Shown here piece by piece: positions 6,415 through 14,326 of a stretch of 18,105 nucleotides of DNA. The DNA comes from CAZKRU01 sp964555235 (GTDB lineage Bacteria > Verrucomicrobiota > Verrucomicrobiia > Methylacidiphilales > CAMAQI01). The position numbers and the translations under genes are program-made. Each line of letters starts with the position of its first letter. The first letter of the stretch is position 1. The DNA is taken from positions 1 to 18,105 of the forward strand of contig CAZKRU010000083.1 of the NCBI GenBank assembly GCA_964555235.1. The letters are read 5' to 3'. The notes beneath the pieces were generated by a model, which saw nothing but the letters and a program-made list of their open reading frames with translations, was not told the origin of the DNA and searched no databases.

Positions 6415-7226
6415 AAAATCTGGACGGCATTTGCATCTCCCTTGCCTCCCGTCCCGGTACGTTTGGCCGTTGCGTTCATCAGGCAGGATATGAAGCGCTA
6501 GGATTGAACTGGACCTACCTTCCCCTCACTACCACCGATCTTCCAAACGCGCTCGAGGGAGTTCGTGCCTTGGGGATTCGGGGGTGCAGTCTCTCCATGC
6601 CGTTCAAAACCGAGGCCCTTCCACTGCTGGATGCGATTGATCCGATGGCCCAACGCATTGGCGCGGTCAATACGGTTGTGAATCAAAACGGAACGCTCAT
6701 CGGCCACAATACCGACTACGAAGCCGCTTTTAAAATTCTCAAACCGTTGCGTGAATCTGGATTGAAAAGCGTTCTTCTTCTGGGAGCAGGCGGCGTAGCC
6801 AGGAGTCTGCTTGTCGCGACGATCGAAACCGGATGGCCACAGATCACCGTTTGTACCAGAAACCCCGTCCAATCCAACGCGCTGATCGCAGGAACCGAAG
6901 CCCATTCCATTGATTGGTCCCAGCGTGAGAAAATCCAAGCCGATCTTCTGATCCAAGCCACCCCCTTGGGAATGAAGGAAACGGATCCCCTTCCACTGCG
7001 CATCTCCCCATCAAGCCATTTCAAAGCCGTGCTGGATTTGGTCGTTTCAAAAAAACCGACATCGCTCCTTCTGCAAGCGACTGAATTAAACCTTAAGATC
7101 ATCCACGGGTGGGAGTTCAGCCTTGAACAGGCACTCCGCCAATTTGAATACTATACGGGGCATCCAGCACCAGAAAGTGCCATGAAATCTGCCGCTAAAG
7201 AATGGATTGCAAGCAACCCGATTTAA
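6411..7226 (+). CDS. SdhL-type shikimate-dehydrogenase-like NAD(P) oxidoreductase
   Basis: 271 residues starting at GTG 6411, which overlaps the upstream stop. It has the two-domain AroE layout. Substrate domain: S-M-P-F-K with catalytic K66, G-A-V-N-T near 84 and H-N-T-D-Y with catalytic D102. Rossmann domain: G-A-G-G-V-A-R at 125-131, A-T-P-L-G-M near 183, and a closing L-E-Q-A-L-R-Q-F-E-Y-Y-T-G. The N-terminal shikimate-binding box of true AroE (S-x-S-P) is replaced by S-L-A-S-R-P-G-T-F-G. From memory this matches the Haemophilus HI0607 (SdhL) subgroup very closely (also G-V-R-A-L-G-I-R-G-C and S-M-P-F-K), which acts poorly on shikimate and has no settled role. In this operon an oxidation or reduction step on a polyol or cyclitol precursor is more plausible than aromatic biosynthesis. 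It ends the tightly coupled block; the next gene is 71 bases away. Confidence 0.85.
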   Translation: MKNLDGICISLASRPGTFGRCVHQAGYEALGLNWTYLPLTTTDLPNALEGVRALGIRGCSLSMPFKTEALPLLDAIDPMAQRIGAVNTVVNQNGTLIGHNTDYEAAFKILKPLRESGLKSVLLLGAGGVARSLLVATIETGWPQITVCTRNPVQSNALIAGTEAHSIDWSQREKIQADLLIQATPLGMKETDPLPLRISPSSHFKAVLDLVVSKKPTSLLLQATELNLKIIHGWEFSLEQALRQFEYYTGHPAPESAMKSAAKEWIASNPI

Positions 7227-7297
7227 TCCTCGATGAGACCATTTTATCCATTTCCGGCTAATCGAACTGAATTGTCTTCAGTCGGATAAACGAATTT
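7227..7297 (+). other. Gap between precursor and assembly blocks, with a weak hairpin
   Basis: This is the first gap longer than 12 bases after six packed genes. It contains ACTGAA (7266-7271) and TTCAGT (7277-7282), a 6-bp stem with a 5-base loop and no following T-run. I see no convincing -35/-10 pair. It may hold an internal promoter or just a structured leader; the evidence is positional only. Confidence 0.25.
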
Positions 7298-8326
7298 ATG
7301 GAAGCAACAATGCTTAAAATTCGAGATCAACGCATTAATAATATCGATGCACTTCGCTTTATATTAGCGACATGGGTCGTCTTTAGCCACGGGATTTTTC
7401 CACCACTTTTCCATCACCTTGATCGAACACCGAATACTCTCGGCTGGTGGGTCGGAGGACTGTACGGTGGAATATTCAACGGCGCGGCAGCGGTAATTTG
7501 TTTCTTCATTATTTCTGGTTTTTGCATCCACTATCCCTATCGGGAGAAAAAGTTGATTGCGAAGCCGTTCTATTTCTCAAGGATTATTCGCATTGGGATT
7601 CCATGGGTAGTAGCAAGCCTCATCGCGGAATTAGTCGGATTAAAATCTGACTATATGCTTGAGGGAGTGGTTTGGTCTTTGGTCGCAGAATGCACTTATT
7701 ACACTTTATATCCCCCGCTCTATTATTTATCTAAGAAAGTTTCATGGAGATCAATCACTTACTTCTTTGCACTGATATCAATCATCATCTTATTTTTAGT
7801 TAAGCCTCTCGAGGAACATTACATTCTTCCAAAGATGGGATTAGCTGTTTGCGTTCTCTTCTGTCTGCCATTTTGGCTGATGGGATGTTGCCTTGCTGAG
7901 TTTAAAAACAAATTCTCAAAATATCAAAAATACTTGTGGTCTGTGCGTCTTACTACTTGGGCATCCGCCTCTTTGTTTCTCTTGATTCGATTTAACACTC
8001 CGGTCGGAGATCCATGGCTACTTCCTATCTTTTCCCTAATCGCCTATATTTGGTTGGGAATTGAAATTTCGAACCCAAAACCCCTTCCAGAATGGATGCA
8101 ATCCATGGGAAAAGGAAGTTATAGCCTTTATCTATTTCATCTCATTTTAATCCATGCGTGTCTTGAATTTTTTAAAATTAAGCCAGACTCGTGGTCCAAT
8201 TGGATATTAACGATGTGTTTCTTGTTTTTGGGCTGCTTCGGAATCTACATCGCCATTGAAAAGCCTTCGCATCGTCTAGCACAATGGTTGAATCAAAAAA
8301 CACTCAAATCCTTTGAGAAAACATAA
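7298..8326 (+). CDS. OafA-like membrane acyltransferase (acyltransferase-3 family)
   Basis: 342 residues from ATG 7298, or 338 from ATG 7310. The second start has G-G-A-A-G five bases upstream and could be the true one. It shows the acyltransferase-3 signature: N-N-I-D-A-L-R-F with D17 and R20, then F-S-H-G with the candidate catalytic H31, F-F-I-I-S-G-F near 70, and an arginine-rich F-S-R-I-I-R-I near 94. About nine to ten hydrophobic segments follow. These integral inner-membrane enzymes typically move acetyl or another short acyl group onto a sugar of an O-antigen or exopolysaccharide. The length is normal for the membrane domain alone; there is no C-terminal SGNH domain. This gene and the next look richer in A and T than the precursor block, as is common for exchanged glycan-locus genes. 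Confidence 0.85.
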   Translation: MEATMLKIRDQRINNIDALRFILATWVVFSHGIFPPLFHHLDRTPNTLGWWVGGLYGGIFNGAAAVICFFIISGFCIHYPYREKKLIAKPFYFSRIIRIGIPWVVASLIAELVGLKSDYMLEGVVWSLVAECTYYTLYPPLYYLSKKVSWRSITYFFALISIIILFLVKPLEEHYILPKMGLAVCVLFCLPFWLMGCCLAEFKNKFSKYQKYLWSVRLTTWASASLFLLIRFNTPVGDPWLLPIFSLIAYIWLGIEISNPKPLPEWMQSMGKGSYSLYLFHLILIHACLEFFKIKPDSWSNWILTMCFLFLGCFGIYIAIEKPSHRLAQWLNQKTLKSFEKT

Positions 8327-8396
8327 ACCCTTTGGAGCTTGAAGAGTTTTTGCATTCCAAGAAAATTGAGAGTAAAACTTTGATTAATTTCCAAAC

Positions 8397-9899
8397 ATGA
8401 TTCACGCAGGAAAAATAAGAGAATATGGCTTAATTCTTCTGGGACTGATTCTAGCCTGTTATATCGGTACCGAAATTTCCTCCAGTGAGGCAAATCCAAT
8501 CAACACGGCATTTCAAACACTTTCCTGGGGAATCTACTTTATCGCCTTTTTAAGCCCTCGAGCGGGATTAATCCTCCTCCTTTTTTTATGCGGATATTCT
8601 GATTTCTTTAAACGCATTATGGTCATGTTTGGAAGCGTTAATATCTATGACGTTAAAGACATTCTTTCAATTGCCCCCATTACTTGTGCCGTCTTGTTTT
8701 TTAGAGAGGGCGTTTCTTTTCTTTTAAAAAGGCAACACTATACATGGCATCATCTTCTAATTTTTTTTCTCATCGTCATCGTCAATTTAGTGGTACTACT
8801 GCAAAACTATCGTGACACCAAAATGATTTATATCGCGATCATTACCTCCGCCAATTCAGGGATTTACCTAACCCTTCTATTGACAGCAGCCATTACGCTT
8901 CAAAATTTCCAGGGAGTTCAACAACTTCTTAGAACATTGGTGCTTCTTTTTATCCCAGTCGCTCTTTACGGAATCAGCCAGGGAATCTTTGGACTTTCCC
9001 AGTTTGAGATTGATTACTTACGAACGGGACTAACCAGCATGATCAAGGAGCTTTACGATGTTCTCCCAAGACCTTTTTCAACCTTGAATTCAAGTCACGC
9101 CTTATCAATCGTGACTGCCTCCCTCTGTGTAATCTCAGGGTACTATCTCAGTGAAAGCGCCCGACATCGAGAGATTCCGGTTACTTTCTTTTGGCTTGGG
9201 ATGACCCTCTTATATGCGGTTGCCTGCGTCTACACGTTTAACCGAAGTGCCTGGTTTCTTTTGATTAGTAGTCTTTGCCTCTCTTGGGCCTTTCAAACTC
9301 GCCTACGAACCATCAGTTTCTATGTTTCCTTCCTCATCCTTTTTTCTCTACTGATTGTGAACGCCAATTGGATTCTTTCCCATCTGGGCGATATTCAAAA
9401 GCTCTTACCGTTGGGAGGCGGTCGCCTTGACCAAACATTTCGCGTCGGGACTTACAGTGATCGACTCCAGGGCTACATCAATGTGATGCATAATCCCCAT
9501 TTGTGGACTCCCTTCGGTCGAGGGCTTCGAAGTCTTGATGTGGGAAACCGGGAAGAAATGGTCCATGACTCACTGACTTGGTTACTCGTCTCGTTTGGAT
9601 ATATCTCCCTCGTCATTGTCCTAATCATCTTAGCCATTTTTCTTTTCATCTCTCATCGTGAAGTTTTTCGAACTCCCATTGGGTCGACTCGACGACTAAC
9701 AGTACAAATCCTTGCAGTAATTGTTGGAATTATTATTAACAGTTTTCTGTTCGGGAGTCATTTTCATGTTTTTCCGATCAACGCCCTATTCTGGCTTTTT
9801 GTTTCTTGCTTACTCTGTCTGATCTATTTCCCCAATCAGGAATTACCACTACCGAACTCTTCCAAGATGAATTCCAGTCCTCCGGATTCAAATCCATGA
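8397..9899 (+). CDS. Wzy/O-antigen-ligase-like polymerase membrane protein
   Basis: 500 residues with about twelve hydrophobic segments and one long non-membrane loop at about 320-395. The loop carries arginines and ends in V-H-D-S-L-T-W-L-L-V-S-F-G, the position of the conserved H-N-x-(x)-L motif of Wzy_C-type ligases and polymerases. N-R-S-A-W near 282 is also typical. Such proteins polymerise undecaprenyl-linked repeat units or ligate glycan to lipid A core in the periplasm. Polymerase versus ligase cannot be decided by eye. The start ATG at 8397 follows a 70-base AT-rich gap without a clear Shine-Dalgarno. The stop overlaps the flippase start as ATGA (9896-9899), linking export and polymerisation. 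The last 20 residues are polar and rich in Ser and Pro. Confidence 0.8.
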   Translation: MIHAGKIREYGLILLGLILACYIGTEISSSEANPINTAFQTLSWGIYFIAFLSPRAGLILLLFLCGYSDFFKRIMVMFGSVNIYDVKDILSIAPITCAVLFFREGVSFLLKRQHYTWHHLLIFFLIVIVNLVVLLQNYRDTKMIYIAIITSANSGIYLTLLLTAAITLQNFQGVQQLLRTLVLLFIPVALYGISQGIFGLSQFEIDYLRTGLTSMIKELYDVLPRPFSTLNSSHALSIVTASLCVISGYYLSESARHREIPVTFFWLGMTLLYAVACVYTFNRSAWFLLISSLCLSWAFQTRLRTISFYVSFLILFSLLIVNANWILSHLGDIQKLLPLGGGRLDQTFRVGTYSDRLQGYINVMHNPHLWTPFGRGLRSLDVGNREEMVHDSLTWLLVSFGYISLVIVLIILAIFLFISHREVFRTPIGSTRRLTVQILAVIVGIIINSFLFGSHFHVFPINALFWLFVSCLLCLIYFPNQELPLPNSSKMNSSPPDSNP

Positions 9900-11194
9900 G
9901 CAGTCTCTTTCAATGGCTCCTCAAGCTTCAACGAGAAACGTTTTCTGGACTCGGAAAACAAATGGCGGAGGGGGTCATTCTTCAACTTTTCAGCAAAGTC
10001 GCCAATCTTCTCGGAACGGCATGGGCGGCTCGTTGTCTTGGCCCCGCATCGCTCGGAGTCTCAGGGATTCTCCTCAATCTCCTGAGCCCTGCCCTTCTTC
10101 TTTCCACCCAATCCCATGATCCCCTTTTAATCCGAACCCACCGACTTCTGGAAGACTCACCATCGCGAATGCGGCTGGTCGGAGTGGTCTTCCTCTGGAG
10201 ACTCAGCATCTCCTTTCTCCTCGTCGGCATTGCCTTCATACTCTTCTCGACACACCTTCACTCGCCGCTGTGGAGTCACGGAATTTGGGCAACAGCGGCT
10301 CTCATGATTCTGAATACCATCCTCCCGACTTGGCTCTTAATTGCACAGGAGCGCATGGTAATTGTCTATCGATCACTGGCCCTCAATGCATTGAGTGTCA
10401 CCCTAATCTACCTGATATTTTTTCGTCCAGGGCAAGCGACTGGATCCGACCTGATCGCAATGACCTGTGGTTCGCTGATCGCCAATTGTTACGCCTGGTC
10501 AAAACTCTCACTCCCTTCAATGGACTGGAGTTTTCTCTCTCATTATCTGGAATATCTCAAAAATGGGAAATGGCTTTTCTTTCAAGGACTTCTCTATCAC
10601 TCCTACACCTCCCTGGATTTAATTCTGGTGGGAAGCTATTGTTCGTTGGAGGAGGCGGGGCTCTATCGAACTGCGATTTTAATTGCGATGTCCGCTCAGC
10701 AATTGGCAGGAATGATTCCCAATTTAATCTATCCGCGCATGGTTGATTGGATGAAAGAAAATCGACTCTCGGCACTTCACCGCCTCCACCGACTCGCAAT
10801 TCTCCTACTGGTCGTCGCCATTATTGCCGGAGGACTCTCCGCACTCCTTGCCCCCTCACTCTATCCGCTGCTTTTTGGGGGAAAATTTGAAGGCGCAGCA
10901 CTTCCATTTACCATTCTACTCACGGCCAAGTTAATCGCAATCGCAGGGTCCTTCTACACGTGCGGACTCTTGGCTGAAAGTCGGGATCGGGATTTGGTCT
11001 TAAAAATTCTCCTTCCAGCGGGCGTCGCAAGTGTGCTATTGAATCTTTTCTTGATTCCTCGAGGGGGGATGATGGCGGCTTCCCTCATCAATTTAACCAC
11101 TGAAATTCTAATCGGTTTGAGAGCCTATCAAATCATTCGGCATCACGGAAAAAATGCGACATCCTCGCAACCACCTTTGACTCCTTCTTTCTAA
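9896..11194 (+). CDS. Wzx-like polysaccharide flippase (MOP superfamily)
   Basis: 432 residues from ATG 9896; an in-frame ATG at 9806 is rejected because it lies inside the upstream gene and adds only polar sequence. A short amphipathic N-terminus is followed by about twelve to fourteen membrane segments. The opening K-V-A-N-L-L-G-T-A-W-A-A-R-C-L-G-P-A-S-L-G is the classic start of Wzx/MurJ-type flippases. L-F-F-Q-G-L-L-Y-H and E-E-A-G-L-Y-R-T mid-protein match the seventh-helix region where the second half begins. Role in the family: moving undecaprenyl-diphosphate-linked repeat units across the inner membrane. It lies directly after the Wzy-like gene by overlap and ten bases before the methyltransferase fusion. 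Confidence 0.87.
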   Translation: MSSLFQWLLKLQRETFSGLGKQMAEGVILQLFSKVANLLGTAWAARCLGPASLGVSGILLNLLSPALLLSTQSHDPLLIRTHRLLEDSPSRMRLVGVVFLWRLSISFLLVGIAFILFSTHLHSPLWSHGIWATAALMILNTILPTWLLIAQERMVIVYRSLALNALSVTLIYLIFFRPGQATGSDLIAMTCGSLIANCYAWSKLSLPSMDWSFLSHYLEYLKNGKWLFFQGLLYHSYTSLDLILVGSYCSLEEAGLYRTAILIAMSAQQLAGMIPNLIYPRMVDWMKENRLSALHRLHRLAILLLVVAIIAGGLSALLAPSLYPLLFGGKFEGAALPFTILLTAKLIAIAGSFYTCGLLAESRDRDLVLKILLPAGVASVLLNLFLIPRGGMMAASLINLTTEILIGLRAYQIIRHHGKNATSSQPPLTPSF

Positions 11195-11204
11195 GGATCC
11201 ACAT

Positions 11205-13175
11205 ATGGTTCTCTTCCTTAATGTCTTTGTCAGTGATCAAGCGTTTGTTCGCTATCATCGGGGCCTATATGGAGAAGAAGAGGACAAGCTTGCCATATTT
11301 CATTATATGCTCGCCAGTCTTTCGGTTTTACCCTGGCGCAAAGTCATCCTCTATTGCGAGTTAGACACCCCTTACCAACATCGAAAAGAGGAACTCGAAA
11401 AGATCGTTTATTCTCTTTACCCTACGGCTCGACTGCATCATTTCAGAAATCAGTACCAGCCTCAGTGGAAAAAAGCGGTTGATCACCTTGGAACGGATGC
11501 TGAAGGGGATCTTGTTTGGTTTTGCTGTAATCATGATCACATTTTTGTGGATTATGAGATCCACTATGTCAAACGGATCGAAGAGAAGCTCAATCAGCTC
11601 CGAAAGGAACATCCCTACGTTTCGTGCTATTACTCCCATTGGCCGGAATCGGTTGCCTATGTGGACCCTCACTATCGAAGCCAACACCACTGGCAAATCC
11701 AAGGAGGGCAGCATCTTGAATTTGCCGATGAAGGCCTTGTCCATTTTTGGCGAAACACTGACAGCATCCAGGTCCTCAACCCCGAACTTCTCCGCTACTG
11801 GTGGTTTGAGACGGATTACGGAAATCGTTGGATGTCACGGACCGATCCACTCAGAGGGGAAAGCGTCGTTTCACCCGAACGAATTGCCTGCCTGATTCCC
11901 CGTCGGGAGATCGTTCGCCATTTTGATGCCTACAGCCACGCAGGAATCGATATTGACGCTGCCCCGCCGTTAAATATTCCTGGCGGATTTTTTGACCGGT
12001 CGATGCGACTTCATTATGCGGGGGCAAAAGCCTTGGAAGGCTTTGTCGAAATCAACCCCCTTCGTCCTCACTACCGCTGTGTTGATCCTGAAGGAGCCGA
12101 TTGGCGATGTACACTCGATCGGATCCCTCTCTTCTGGAAAGATCGTATCTCAGAAATTCGAGATGATTCAAATGGAAATCATAAAATCCTACAAAAGTTT
12201 CACGATGCCGCTGTTTTGAAAGCCGCGACTCAGCGGGGAAATCTTCCTCTCGAAAAACTTTGGGAATTTGTTGCCCCTGCGAGAATGCAAACCGATACGA
12301 TCCCTCCCTCTTTTCATTCTTTTCTTTCACGATTTCCATCCTTTCAGCGAATCGCCCTCACGGAGCCTTCCCTCACTGCCTTCCTTTTTCAAAGAATTCA
12401 TTTTAGTCTCTGGTATCTCAAACGACGTCTTTCTCTTGCGCTGAAGCGTCGCTCCTCATTCCTCAGCAATCTCTCCTACCGATCGAAACGTCGTTTACGC
12501 TGGATCGTCACCAACGCTCAGACCCTACGCTGGGTCACCCAAGAGCGAGTCATCTCCAAAATCTGGCCGCACCTCATTCAAAAAGACCATCTCTGTCTCG
12601 ATGCCGGATGCGGAGGGGGAGCCTATGCGATGGAGTTTTTTCTCAAACGAGGCGCTCACGTGATTCTCTTTGATTACGATGAGAAGCATCCCCGACTGGC
12701 TCTTCAACAGCTCAGGGAATCTGGATGGGGAAAACAAATTTTAGTGGTTCGGGCCGATGCCCAAGCACTCCCTTTCAAGTCAGGGGCATTTGATAACATC
12801 CAATCTTTTGAGGTTTTAGAGCATCTCCGAGATCCAAAGAAGGCACTTCAGGAATTTCATCGGGTTGCCAAAAACACCGCATCCCTTGCAGTTTCGGTCC
12901 CTCATCCCCCAGAATGGACCCCCAATCCGGAACATCAGATCGAGGGATACACGACTGAGGCACTCTCCCGACTATTGGAAAATGAAGGATGGTCCGTTAC
13001 TTCGATTCGCCACTGTATGTTAATTCTAAGCCGAATCGTCCTCGCCATTGTACTTCGGGCTGGAATCCCACTCCCCTTGAATCCACTTCTTTGGATTGAA
13101 CCGTGGATTCCAGAACGGTGGAGTCGCCGACTCCTTCCTTATGATGTAATTGCGGTCTCAAGCAAACGCGAATAA
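11205..13175 (+). CDS. Two-part protein: uncharacterised (possible glycosyltransferase) domain plus SAM methyltransferase
   Basis: 656 residues. A good AAGGA ribosome site lies within the preceding stop region, upstream of ATG 11205. Residues 1 to about 330 are of no family I recognise. They begin L-F-L-N-V-F-V-S-D and include D-L-V-W-F-C-C-N-H-D-H at 102-112, which could serve as a DxD-like metal site. They are unusually rich in His, Trp and Tyr. A basic linker spans about 395-435. Residues about 445-656 are a class I methyltransferase: L-D-A-G-C-G-G-G at 465-472, L-F-D-Y-D acidic end of strand two near 490, A-D-A-Q-A-L-P-F near 517, and F-E-V-L-E-H-L near 535. It may add a sugar and methylate it, or cap the chain with a methyl group. 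The last 37 bases overlap the convergent GT4 gene. Confidence 0.75.
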   Translation: MVLFLNVFVSDQAFVRYHRGLYGEEEDKLAIFHYMLASLSVLPWRKVILYCELDTPYQHRKEELEKIVYSLYPTARLHHFRNQYQPQWKKAVDHLGTDAEGDLVWFCCNHDHIFVDYEIHYVKRIEEKLNQLRKEHPYVSCYYSHWPESVAYVDPHYRSQHHWQIQGGQHLEFADEGLVHFWRNTDSIQVLNPELLRYWWFETDYGNRWMSRTDPLRGESVVSPERIACLIPRREIVRHFDAYSHAGIDIDAAPPLNIPGGFFDRSMRLHYAGAKALEGFVEINPLRPHYRCVDPEGADWRCTLDRIPLFWKDRISEIRDDSNGNHKILQKFHDAAVLKAATQRGNLPLEKLWEFVAPARMQTDTIPPSFHSFLSRFPSFQRIALTEPSLTAFLFQRIHFSLWYLKRRLSLALKRRSSFLSNLSYRSKRRLRWIVTNAQTLRWVTQERVISKIWPHLIQKDHLCLDAGCGGGAYAMEFFLKRGAHVILFDYDEKHPRLALQQLRESGWGKQILVVRADAQALPFKSGAFDNIQSFEVLEHLRDPKKALQEFHRVAKNTASLAVSVPHPPEWTPNPEHQIEGYTTEALSRLLENEGWSVTSIRHCMLILSRIVLAIVLRAGIPLPLNPLLWIEPWIPERWSRRLLPYDVIAVSSKRE

Positions 13176-14326
13176 AGCGCGTCATATCGTTCTGCCACTT
13201 TCTCCACCGGAAGCGCGCGACCAACTCCAGCTTGGAAATGTTCCCACCCTTTTGGAGTCCAAGCCCCCAGCGATGAATTTCCCTCCAATAGTGAAATCAG
13301 CGTTGCGCTCATCGATTTCGGATTGGGATCCAAACGCAGGCCGCTCACTCCCTCTTTGAGAATCATTTCGGAACCAGGATGACTCGTAATGAGCAATGGA
13401 AGCCCCAACGCCGCCGCCTCGATTTCAGCCAGACTAAACGCTTCAAATTGCGAGGGGAATAGAAAAGCATCCGCCGCTGAGAGAAACGGAATCGGATCTT
13501 TTTGATCTCCGGTCCAAATCACCCAATCTGGAACCGCTCCCCATCGTTGTTGCCATTCCCGATTCAAGCGAGCAATCGTCTTCGGATTTCCTCCGATCAC
13601 TAGAAAACGGATCGAATCCTTCCTCGCTTTTTGAACTTCTATGAGCGCCTCTGCGGCAAGCCAGAATCCTTTCCGCTCATGGTGTCCTTGAGAGCAAAAT
13701 GCGAAGACTCTTTCTTTGTCGGTAAACTTCAGGGAAGTACGCGCAGCAAGTCGTTTCTCCTGGCGAATTTCAGGAGAAAATCTCTGCGGATCGTATCCAT
13801 TCGGAATCACCTCGATCTGTTGACAGGCGGGATCCCACTGACGAACGATTCGAGCGATCCCTTCGGAGACTGAAACCAAACAACGAGAGCGGGGATCTCG
13901 AATTTGACGAATATCCAAAAGGGCATCACCCCCATTCAAAATCCACTGCACGAATTCCCGAATGCTACGAATCCCCGAATCCGCCTGTAATTGAAACCAA
14001 GTGGGATTAAAAAATTGAATCGTGACAACATCAGCCCCGGGATAATGACTCCCAATCGTATGCACCAGATCAAACGGTGGGCGGTTTCGAGCATGTGCTA
14101 AAAATCTCCATCCATCCCAGAGGTGTGAGATCCATCGAGGAAATAAACTTGGAGAAAGCAGCTCCACTTTAACTCCCGAAGGCAACCCTTCCGCACGAAA
14201 TGCCCAAACCGTCACCTCCCAACCTTTTTTCAACAAGGCAGGAAGCGATTCAACCATGGTTTTGGTTTGCGGACAGGAAGGACTAAAGTCATCCGCCACC
14301 CAAAGAACCCTGCGCGCAGCCTTCAT
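13139..14326 (-). CDS. GT4-family glycosyltransferase
   Basis: 395 residues, typical for GT4 (GT-B fold, retaining). The N-terminal half starts with R-V-L-W-V-A-D-D-F-S-P and has F-D-L-V-H-T-I-G near 116. The link is V-I-P-N-G-Y-D-P-Q-R-F near 200. The C-terminal half shows A-F-C-S-Q-G-H-H-E-R-K-G near 235, F-L-V-I-G-G near 267, and the family E-x7-E motif in F-E-A-F-S-L-A-E-I-E-A-A-A-L-G near 325, which binds the nucleotide-sugar donor. There is no membrane segment, so it acts at the inner-membrane cytoplasmic face. The ATG at 14326 overlaps the upstream GT2 stop (ATGA, 14323-14326), so the two are co-transcribed. Its 3' end overlaps the convergent methyltransferase fusion by 37 bases. Sugar specificity is unknown. 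Confidence 0.9.
   Translation of the reverse strand: MKAARRVLWVADDFSPSCPQTKTMVESLPALLKKGWEVTVWAFRAEGLPSGVKVELLSPSLFPRWISHLWDGWRFLAHARNRPPFDLVHTIGSHYPGADVVTIQFFNPTWFQLQADSGIRSIREFVQWILNGGDALLDIRQIRDPRSRCLVSVSEGIARIVRQWDPACQQIEVIPNGYDPQRFSPEIRQEKRLAARTSLKFTDKERVFAFCSQGHHERKGFWLAAEALIEVQKARKDSIRFLVIGGNPKTIARLNREWQQRWGAVPDWVIWTGDQKDPIPFLSAADAFLFPSQFEAFSLAEIEAAALGLPLLITSHPGSEMILKEGVSGLRLDPNPKSMSATLISLLEGNSSLGAWTPKGWEHFQAGVGRALPVEKVAERYDALYSRLLETAITS

Noticed and set aside
6411..7226. Ordinary aroE shikimate dehydrogenase for aromatic amino acids
   Set aside because: The N-terminal shikimate-binding SxSP box is missing and the sequence fits the SdhL subgroup; the operon context is glycan synthesis.
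9806..9895. Longer start for the flippase
   Set aside because: It would overlap the Wzy-like gene by 94 bases; the ATGA start/stop overlap at 9896 is far more natural and the extension is polar.
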